A stretch of 16,368 nucleotides of DNA. Source: Planctomycetota bacterium. Lineage in GTDB: Bacteria; Planctomycetota; PUPC01; JACPCR01. Position 1 is the stretch's first letter. The number at the start of each line of letters is the position of its first letter. Made by a program: the position numbers and the translations under genes. The notes beneath the pieces were generated by a model, which did no database searches, was not told where the DNA came from, and was given only the letters and a program-made list of their open reading frames with translations. The stretch is from contig JASLXP010000419.1 of assembly GCA_030740295.1 (NCBI GenBank), forward strand, positions 1 through 16,368, given 5' to 3'. This document shows, piece after piece, positions 7,463 through 14,096 of this stretch.

Positions 7463-7720
7463 ATGCGCAGCCTGACATTCTTTGTGGTGGTCTTCCTCGC
7501 TGGCTGCCCGGCAAACAGAAGTGTTACTGATAGAAAAAAGATCGAGCCCTCGCTGGTAGGTGATGGTATGAAGCTCTATGGCGAAGATGGGCAGTCCATC
7601 AGGAGCGCAGTCGTCGTGAGCGGTGCCTCTGATTCCTGGGAAATCATCGCAGCCGAGAAAGCATGGATTGATAAATATCACAGTGGATGGAATAAGACGG
7701 GGCAGGACCCCAGACACTGA
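7463..7720 (+). CDS. Small putative lipoprotein, function unknown
   Basis: This 85-residue protein starts with a short lipoprotein signal: MRS, then the hydrophobic LTFFVVVFLAGC with lipobox LAGC and lipidation cysteine C15. The mature part is small and mostly polar. Its C-terminal half, about 41-82, runs EDGQSIRSAVVVSGASDSWE and IIAAEKAWIDKYHSGWNKTG. By memory it resembles a compact domain in diverse bacterial hypothetical proteins, with an A-V-V-(I/V)-x-G-A segment followed by A-A-E-x-x-W. I cannot name the family. An in-frame GTG at 7451 would add four residues; neither start has a clear ribosome site. The TGA stop overlaps the ATG of the sulfatase-like gene (TGATG), which suggests translational coupling and a shared task. 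Confidence 0.65.
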   Translation: MRSLTFFVVVFLAGCPANRSVTDRKKIEPSLVGDGMKLYGEDGQSIRSAVVVSGASDSWEIIAAEKAWIDKYHSGWNKTGQDPRH

Positions 7721-9099
7721 TGAAGAAGAACTCCAAGCCGAACATTTTGCTCATTCTGATGGATAGCGCGCAGGCGCAGGTCTTTGGCGCATACGGAGGC
7801 AACTGCCGGACACCTTTTGCCGATGAGCTGGCTTCCGAGGGAGTCCGATTCAATCAGTCCTTCACACCCGCGCCCATCTGTCATCCAGCCCGGTCCTGCG
7901 TGGCAACCGGGTTGCTCCCGCACGCGAACGGTTTCATCGCCAATCGCTGTGGCGCAGGAGCGTATCCTTTCAACACGTTTCCCGACATTCCAACGACCGC
8001 CGACCTGCTGTCAGAAATCGGGTATCGCTGCGGCTACGCCGGGCAGGGGCACATCGATTTGAAAGGGTTCCATGACGATTACTCATTACCTTTCTCTGCA
8101 TACAACGAATACCTCGGCCGTCACGGCCTCTCTGAAAAGTTTGATTCACAAACCGTGCGGCCCGGTGGCGGCCGACTCGACATGGATATCGAGCATGCTC
8201 GCGACACGCGATACACAGCCAGAGCTCTTGAATTGCTCGATGAGTTTGCCGCACAGGATCAGCCCTGGTTCATTCAATTCGATTTCGATGGCCCGCATCC
8301 GATCTGCAAAGTTCCCGATCCGTTTTTCGAATCGCACACCGCTGCCGACGCGATAGTGCCCGGAAATTTTCACGACACTCTCGCGGACAGGCCTCGCATC
8401 CATACAAACAACCGCATTTCACAGGGAACGCACGACTGGAGCGAGGAAGAATGGCAGACCTGTAACGCCATCTATTACGACATGGTGTCTTTCCTCGATT
8501 CTCTCGTCGGCCGCGTCCTGAAGCGATTGGAGGAACAGGGGCTGGCGGAAGACACCATCGTGATTTTTACCAGTGACCACGGCGGCATGTGCGGGTCCCA
8601 CGGCATTCTGATGCACGGCACGCCGGCCATGTACACCGAAGTGATGCGCGTACCTCTGATCGTGAGGGCGCCGGAAAGATGCCGGCCGGGAACTGAAGTC
8701 GATTCCCTGACATCCCACGTCGATCTTCTTTCCACCATTGTTGAACTGGCTGGTGGGACCCTCGACACGGCTTCGCACGGACGCTCCTGGGCGGGCATGT
8801 TGAATGGCGATTTGCCCGACGATTGGCGCGATGCAGTCAGTGGCCAGTACCACGGCAACGGAGTGCTTGCCTATAGCGCACGCCTGCTCCGAACGAAAGA
8901 TTGGAGCTACCTCTGGCACATCACCGGCGAGGAGGAGCTCTATGATTTGGCAAACGATCCGCTCGAGCTCGAAAACCTTGCGGTAAAATTCCAAGGGGAA
9001 CAATTGCTGCAAACTGCTCGGGAGCGTCTCCGCGATTCCATGCAGGAGACAAACGATCCCCTGAAACAGCAAGGGCTCTGGCGCATGTTGCAGTTCTGA
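7720..9099 (+). CDS. Cytoplasmic sulfatase-family enzyme with altered active-site residues
   Basis: This 459-residue protein has the sulfatase (PF00884) layout. PNILLILMDS opens the fold, and the formylglycine motif CHPAR is intact (C54 to R58). The SDHGG metal motif contains D286 and H287, followed by MYTEVMRVPLIVRAP. No signal peptide precedes the fold, so it should stay in the cytoplasm, unlike the two other sulfatases here. Three usual residues differ by eye alignment. The second Asp of the DD metal pair is S16. The Lys of GKWH is Q109 (GQGHID, with H111 kept). The Lys before GPxMY is H299. If maturation occurs, it may act on an unusual sulfate or phosphate ester; it could also be a poor or inactive enzyme. 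The ATG overlaps the lipoprotein stop, so expression is likely coupled. Confidence 0.88.
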   Translation: MKKNSKPNILLILMDSAQAQVFGAYGGNCRTPFADELASEGVRFNQSFTPAPICHPARSCVATGLLPHANGFIANRCGAGAYPFNTFPDIPTTADLLSEIGYRCGYAGQGHIDLKGFHDDYSLPFSAYNEYLGRHGLSEKFDSQTVRPGGGRLDMDIEHARDTRYTARALELLDEFAAQDQPWFIQFDFDGPHPICKVPDPFFESHTAADAIVPGNFHDTLADRPRIHTNNRISQGTHDWSEEEWQTCNAIYYDMVSFLDSLVGRVLKRLEEQGLAEDTIVIFTSDHGGMCGSHGILMHGTPAMYTEVMRVPLIVRAPERCRPGTEVDSLTSHVDLLSTIVELAGGTLDTASHGRSWAGMLNGDLPDDWRDAVSGQYHGNGVLAYSARLLRTKDWSYLWHITGEEELYDLANDPLELENLAVKFQGEQLLQTARERLRDSMQETNDPLKQQGLWRMLQF

Positions 9100-9256
9100 A
9101 GTTTCGGAAGACAGAGGAAAGTACTTCATCCTTGAGGAGGTTGGTTTTTCGTTTTCCCTGTGATATGAGTCAGGCACGCCGGCTGTCTGGAAACCTGTTC
9201 CCACAAGACGTCGCGTGCGACGCATTTGCCGAGCAGAAAGCGACTATTCAAAACAC

Positions 9257-10606
9257 ATGAATCGATTCCTGAACATCACCTTGTTCGTCCTGTTGCTGTA
9301 TAAACCACAGGACCTCCAGGCCGAGCAGCTTCCGAACTTCGTCATCATCTTCTGCGACGACCTTGGTTACGGTGACCTGGGCTGTTTCGGTCACCCTACC
9401 ATCCGCACTCCTTCCCTGGACCGAATGGCGGCGGAAGGGCAGAAGTGGACAAACTTTTACGCTCCAGCGCCTGTGTGCACTCCGAGCCGTGCCGGGCTGC
9501 TCACGGGCCGTCTGCCGATCCGCAATGGGATGACTTCGGCAAAGCGCGTCGTGCTGTTTCCCAACTCCGGCGGCGGGCTGCCACAGAGCGAAATCACCAT
9601 CGCCGAAGTCCTGAAAACCAAGGGCTACGCTACCTCATGCATCGGCAAATGGCATTTGGGACACCTGCCGCAGTTTCTACCAATGCAGCAGGGCTTCGAT
9701 GAGTATTACGGCATTCCCTATTCGAACGACATGCATCGCCCGGGTGGTGTGCCACTGATGCGCGGCGAAGAGATCATCGAGCGGCCGGCCAGGCAGGCAA
9801 CGGTGACAAAGCGGTACACTGAAGAGGCCCTGCGGTTTATCAGACAACAGAAAGACAATCCGTTCTTTCTCTACATGCCGCACACCATGCCTCACATCCC
9901 TCTGTTCGCTTCTGAAAAGTTCAAAGGCAAAAGCCCTCGCGGGCTCTATGGAGATGTCGTCGAAGAGATCGACTGGTCGGTAGGTCAGATTCTTGAAGCC
10001 CTGCGCGAGCTTGATATCGATAAGAGAACTCTGGTTGTGTTCACCAGCGACAACGGGCCATGGTTATCCTTCAAACAGAACGGAGGAAGTGCTGGATTGC
10101 TCAGGGCTGGCAAAGGGACGACCTTCGAAGGGGGCATGCGCGAGCCCACCATATTCTGGTGGCCGGGGCGCCTGAAGGGCGGGCGGACCGTCTCAGCCAT
10201 GGGCAGCGCGCTGGACCTGTTGGCCACCTGCGCGGCCCTGGCCGGAGCCCAGATTCCTGACGACCGTAAGCTGGACTCCGTCGACCTGACGCCAGTTATG
10301 GACGGGAAGCAGAACTCGGTCCGTGACACCATGTTCTTTTACACCCGCGGAGTTTTGCACGGCGTCCGCAAAGGCAAGTGGAAAATGCACCTGCTTACGA
10401 GAGACCCAATCCGGTACGGTCGCCCACCTCAAAAGCATGACCCGCCGCTCCTCTACAATCTGGATTTCGATCCGTCTGAACAATTCAATATCGCGAACAA
10501 GAATAAACAGGTCATATCCGACCTGATGAAACTGGTCGAAGAGCACAAAAGCACTCTTAAGCCTGTCGAAGACCAGTTGGCGATTCCTCAGCCGAAAAAG
10601 GAGTGA
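9257..10606 (+). CDS. Exported arylsulfatase-type sulfatase
   Basis: From the ATG at 9257 the product has 449 residues and starts with a signal peptide (MNRFLNITLFVLLLY, then a QAEQ cleavage region near 22-23). The catalytic set is complete: DDLGYGD (34-40), the formylglycine motif CTPSR (C74 to R78), GKWHLG (K131, H133), SDNG (D265, N266) and GKGTTFEGGMREP with K286. These residues bind calcium and the sulfate group in arylsulfatase A-type enzymes. The substrate is probably a sulfated glycan, inferred from the exported beta-helix protein and second sulfatase nearby. The frame stays open upstream to a GTG at 9215, but those extra 14 residues would precede the signal peptide. No strong ribosome site is visible. 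The 157 bases upstream lack a clear terminator or promoter. It needs the formylglycine-generating enzyme, not found in this window. Confidence 0.92.
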   Translation: MNRFLNITLFVLLLYKPQDLQAEQLPNFVIIFCDDLGYGDLGCFGHPTIRTPSLDRMAAEGQKWTNFYAPAPVCTPSRAGLLTGRLPIRNGMTSAKRVVLFPNSGGGLPQSEITIAEVLKTKGYATSCIGKWHLGHLPQFLPMQQGFDEYYGIPYSNDMHRPGGVPLMRGEEIIERPARQATVTKRYTEEALRFIRQQKDNPFFLYMPHTMPHIPLFASEKFKGKSPRGLYGDVVEEIDWSVGQILEALRELDIDKRTLVVFTSDNGPWLSFKQNGGSAGLLRAGKGTTFEGGMREPTIFWWPGRLKGGRTVSAMGSALDLLATCAALAGAQIPDDRKLDSVDLTPVMDGKQNSVRDTMFFYTRGVLHGVRKGKWKMHLLTRDPIRYGRPPQKHDPPLLYNLDFDPSEQFNIANKNKQVISDLMKLVEEHKSTLKPVEDQLAIPQPKKE

Positions 10607-10687
10607 GCTTCAACCAGAAGAACGCTCCTTTGCCATCCGCGAGCCGCAGCCATAAGATGCCGGCTCCCTCCCTCTCCTGGCAATCCA

Positions 10688-12064
10688 ATGCAAAAACGGT
10701 GGAACATCCTCAGGTCTGACGATGCGATTCGCGACAAACTCGCCCGCGAGCTCGGTCTCTCGCCGCTCATTGCGCACCTGATGGTGACGCGGGGCTATAC
10801 GGAGAGAGAGGCCGCGGAAGAATTTCTCTGGCCGCGGCTGTCGCAGCTTCATTCGCCGGATTCTCTGCCGGATATAGAGAAGGCCGTTGAGCGGATTCGG
10901 CGCGCAGTTCGAGATAAAGAAAAGATCGTTGTCTACGGAGATTACGATGTCGATGGAACGACTGGTTCGGCTGTCCTTCTGAAGTTCTTTGAGCAGCTCG
11001 ACTACAAGGCCGAGTTCTATATCCCACACCGCGTGGATGAAGGCTACGGGCTGAACATGAATGCCGTGAAGGAGCTCATGGGCGGCGGGATGAATGTGAT
11101 GATCACGGTCGATTGCGGCTCGAGAGCCATCGAAGAAATCGAGCTGATGCAGAGCTCCGGCATCGACGTCATCGTGACCGATCATCACGAGCTTGGCGAT
11201 GATCTGCCCCCTGCGTTTGCTGTCATCAATCCGAAGACCTCTAGGAGTGAGTATCCCTTCGATGGGCTCTGCGGTTCTGCGGTCGCGTTCAAGCTTGCGT
11301 GGGCCCTGTCGCAGGCCTTCTCCGAGCAGAAAAAGGTCGCTGAGGCCTACCGCAGTTTTCTGATGATGTCCCTCTCATATGTGGCCATGGGCACTGTTGC
11401 GGACATCGTTCCACTGGTCGGTGAGAACCGCATCATCACCCGCTTCGGTCTGACCGCTCTTCGTGAATCGCCCACTCCAGGAATCCTGGCTTTGAAGGAA
11501 AGGGCAGACATTATCGACCGGCCGATTAAAGCGAACGACATCGGATTCAAACTCGGCCCCAGAATTAATGCCGCCGGGCGCATGGGCCACGCCAGGGACG
11601 CGCTCGACCTCTTGACCACCGACGATGAATCCAGGGCACAGGAATTGGCCGACCTCCTCGAGGATCAGAATGACGACCGCAAGCAGCTCGTTAAAGACAT
11701 CCACGTCAAAGCCGAAAAGCAGATCGAAGAGCTCGGACTCGCGGATGACCCAATCATCGTGATCGGCGAAAAAGACTGGCACATCGGCGTCCTGGGCATT
11801 GTCGCTTCACGCATTGTGGACAAGCACTATCGGCCTTGTATCGCGGTGGCTTTGAACGGTGAAAGCGGCAAAGGCTCTGCACGATCCATCAAGGGTTTCA
11901 ATATCACCGACGCGATGGCATCCTGCGCGGATATTCTCAAGAGCTTCGGAGGACACGAAATGGCCGCGGGCATGTCCATCGAGGTGGGCAAGTTTGATGA
12001 CTTCCGGAAGCGGATGATAGACTACGGCCGCGAGAACTTGACCGAAGAAATCCTGTTGCCCTAG
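10688..12064 (+). CDS. recJ: Single-strand-specific exonuclease RecJ, catalytic part, ended by in-frame TAG
   Basis: The 458 residues before the TAG carry the RecJ catalytic core. The DHH domain has YGDYDVDGTTG (83-93), ITVDCGS (139-145), VTDHH (163-167) and MGTVADIVPL (234-243). A GPRINAAGRMGHARDAL segment follows (290-306). The DHHA1 domain has WHIGVLGIVASRI and GGHEMAAG (421-428). RecJ degrades 5'-ended single strands in recombination and repair in the cytoplasm. The start matches the usual RecJ beginning (W-x-I, LSPLIAHLMVTRG); no ribosome site is visible, and a weak hairpin at 10641-10666 lies just upstream. The reading frame stops at TAG 12062-12064, but the same frame continues with the missing RecJ C-terminal domain. 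By itself this is about 115 residues shorter than usual. Confidence 0.9.
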   Translation: MQKRWNILRSDDAIRDKLARELGLSPLIAHLMVTRGYTEREAAEEFLWPRLSQLHSPDSLPDIEKAVERIRRAVRDKEKIVVYGDYDVDGTTGSAVLLKFFEQLDYKAEFYIPHRVDEGYGLNMNAVKELMGGGMNVMITVDCGSRAIEEIELMQSSGIDVIVTDHHELGDDLPPAFAVINPKTSRSEYPFDGLCGSAVAFKLAWALSQAFSEQKKVAEAYRSFLMMSLSYVAMGTVADIVPLVGENRIITRFGLTALRESPTPGILALKERADIIDRPIKANDIGFKLGPRINAAGRMGHARDALDLLTTDDESRAQELADLLEDQNDDRKQLVKDIHVKAEKQIEELGLADDPIIVIGEKDWHIGVLGIVASRIVDKHYRPCIAVALNGESGKGSARSIKGFNITDAMASCADILKSFGGHEMAAGMSIEVGKFDDFRKRMIDYGRENLTEEILLP

Positions 12065-12409
12065 GTCAAGATTGATGCCGAAGTGCTCCTGGCACAACTG
12101 CACCCGAACGAGGTCAACACCCTCAAGATGCTCGAACCGTTCGGGATGGGAAATCCAAGTCCAGTGTTCGCGGCAACGGGTCTCACGGTGGCCGGCCCGC
12201 CCAGATTTCTGGGGGATGGCACGCATGTTCGTTTTTACGTTCGCCAGGGCCAGGTATCTCTCCAGGTGATCGCATTCGGCGTCGCCAATGAACTGGCCCC
12301 ATACCTCGAAGACGGCCGGCCATGTTCGGTCGCTTTCACGCCACGGGTGCGCTCTTACCAGGGCGATTACTCTGTCGAGCTGACCGCAAAAGATGTGAAG
12401 TTCGACTGA
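12065..12409 (+). pseudogene. recJ: RecJ C-terminal OB-fold domain, separated from recJ by one TAG codon
   Basis: The frame directly after the TAG at 12062-12064 stays open for 114 residues to TGA at 12407-12409 and is in phase with recJ. It begins VKIDAEVLLAQLHPNEVNTL, then has LEPFGMGNPSPVF, the conserved LEPFGxGNPxPxF motif that opens the RecJ C-terminal OB domain, and ends with an OB-like HVRFYVRQG...GDYSVELTAKDVKF. Together with the upstream part it makes a 573-codon RecJ of normal length. The segment shows no frameshift or further stop, so it has not decayed. A GTG at 12083 is the first usual start codon in frame but has no ribosome site and would omit the first six residues. It is therefore a nonsense-interrupted gene, a sequence error, or a readthrough product. 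Confidence 0.8.
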
Positions 12410-12519
12410 CGTCCGATCTTCAGAAATCGGGATTCAGGTTTCATTTGATGTTGCCAATCGGGAATGAAGAAGACCCAGAGCTTTGGATTCTGGATGATCG
12501 CTCCGCTTCATTCCCTCTG

Positions 12520-13857
12520 CTACTTGCCTCTCGGCGGCAACTGCTTTTTCCAGCGTTTCTGTTCTTTGGGAAACTGCCGCATCCAATCAGTCCACGCAGT
12601 TTCTAATTCTGCAGTCAGTTCTCTGTGCTGCGCGGCAACATTCTTTTCTTGACGAAGATCTTTCTCCAAATCAAAGAGCTCGCCGTTATGCATGACCCAC
12701 TGATCGCGGCGGACGACTCGGTGCTTGCTCCAACGAATGTATGACCAGATGAGGTCACGCGCCTCACCCGACTCGTTTCTGATGAGCGTTGGCATCACAT
12801 TTCGACCGTCAAGCACCAGACCCTTTGGAGGTCCGATGCCCGCGATTTTCAGGGCGGTTGGAAAAAGGTCTTCCACGATGCCCGGTTGCTGACGTATCTC
12901 ACCAGCCGGGATCTTTCCCCTCCAGCGTGCAATGGCCGGGACCCGGAGGCCGCCTTCCCACATCTCCTGCTTGCTGCCTCGCAGGGGCGAAGACGTCCCC
13001 GCCTGCCTGGCTTCAGGGCCGTTATCGCTGGTGAAGAAGACGAACGTCCGCTCATCGAGGTTCTGCTTCTTCAGCTCAGCAATCACCTCGCCAATACATT
13101 CATCCATCGCCGAAGCACAGGCAAAGTAGAATCTGTCTTGTTCGTCTTTGATGCCTTTGCGTTTGTAATAATCCAGCCAGCGCCTGGGGGCCTGAACGAC
13201 TTTGTTTTGTGAAACCGGCCCCATGGCTTTGTGAACTGCGTTGAAGGAAAGGAAGAGAAAGAATGGCCGCTCTTTGTTCCTCCGAATGAAAGCAGTCGCC
13301 GCATCCGAATGCAGATCCGTGATGTATTCACCCTTGCGATGCACGGGTTTGTTATTCTCGAACAGGTCGTGTTGGCCGTTCACGAAATCGTGAGTGAAGA
13401 AATCCTTGCCGCCGAGCAGGCCGCCAAAAAAGTAATCGTATCCCCGGCTGTTTGGACGAGCTGCTGCCGCTTCCCCCAGATGCCACTTGCCCACGAGCCC
13501 GGTGCGGTAGCCTCGCTTCTGAAGGAGTTCAGGTAGCAGGACCTCCTCAAGAGAAAGAGTCGTCTCGTGATCGTGAGTCGTGATCACACCGGTCAGGCCG
13601 TGCCGCGGCAGGCAGCGGCCAGTCATCAGAGATGCGCGGCTGGGAGAGCACACCGGCGACGACATATAGAAGTCGGTGAGGCGAACGCCTTCCTCGGCAA
13701 GCTGATCGATGTGCGGCGTATGCAGAACCCTGTTCCCATAACAGCCGGGGTCCCCGTAACCGAGGTCGTCCGCGAGCATGATGATGATGTTGGGAGATGC
13801 CTTTTCTGCAGACAGAGGATTGCTGGACACGAGAATTGTCAAGAAGAGGATGTGCAA
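12520..13857 (-). CDS. Exported arylsulfatase-type sulfatase (convergent with recJ)
   Basis: The product has 445 residues if the TTG at 13857 is the start. Motifs are complete: ADDLGYGDPG (D30, D31), the formylglycine site CSPSR (C70 to R74), GKWHLG (K124, H126), TSDNGPE (D278, N279) and LRGSKQEMWEGGLRVPAI with K296. The N-terminus has a hydrophobic stretch and LSAEKA, which looks like a signal peptide, but it lacks basic residues. No ATG stands upstream before an in-frame TAG (plus-strand bases 13870-13872), and no ribosome site is visible, so the true start is unresolved. The gene ends with TAG, 111 bases from the recJ end, and no strong terminator lies between them. Substrate unknown; sulfated polysaccharides are the likely class. 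It differs clearly in sequence from the other two sulfatases, so it is not a recent duplicate. Confidence 0.9.
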   Translation of the reverse strand: MHILFLTILVSSNPLSAEKASPNIIIMLADDLGYGDPGCYGNRVLHTPHIDQLAEEGVRLTDFYMSSPVCSPSRASLMTGRCLPRHGLTGVITTHDHETTLSLEEVLLPELLQKRGYRTGLVGKWHLGEAAAARPNSRGYDYFFGGLLGGKDFFTHDFVNGQHDLFENNKPVHRKGEYITDLHSDAATAFIRRNKERPFFLFLSFNAVHKAMGPVSQNKVVQAPRRWLDYYKRKGIKDEQDRFYFACASAMDECIGEVIAELKKQNLDERTFVFFTSDNGPEARQAGTSSPLRGSKQEMWEGGLRVPAIARWRGKIPAGEIRQQPGIVEDLFPTALKIAGIGPPKGLVLDGRNVMPTLIRNESGEARDLIWSYIRWSKHRVVRRDQWVMHNGELFDLEKDLRQEKNVAAQHRELTAELETAWTDWMRQFPKEQKRWKKQLPPRGK

Positions 13858-14096
13858 ATCTGTTAACGACTACGTGATGCGTTGATGCCCGGTGGAAGTC
13901 TTTGATCGGAATGGAAGGTACCTTACTATCGATTTTCAAGTCGGATCTGAACGAAGAAAACTCGATGACCCCGGATTCCTCAACCTGAGGCCAGGTGGAG
14001 AACGACCAATCCCCTACACACTGCCGATAGAACGCATGTCACATGGACAAGCTACGGGAGTTTTGACAGAACCCGCATCAGCTACAGGAGAATAAT

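Noticed and set aside
8419..9225. Open frame of 268 codons on the minus strand
   Set aside because: Antisense to the sulfatase-like gene at 7720-9099; its composition is that of a shadow frame and no domain is recognisable.
10641..10666. Hairpin GAGCCG/CGGCTC between the sulfatase and recJ as a terminator
   Set aside because: The stem is only six bases, with a bulge if extended, and is followed by a C-rich stretch and no T-run.
14063..14068. TTGACA as a -35 box for the beta-helix gene
   Set aside because: No -10 hexamer stands 16-18 bases downstream; that position is occupied by the ribosome site AGGAG.
13892..14095. Possible 67-residue protein upstream of the beta-helix gene
   Set aside because: It starts with GTG, has no ribosome site and no recognisable motif, and ends inside the ribosome-site region of the next gene. 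I cannot exclude a small gene.
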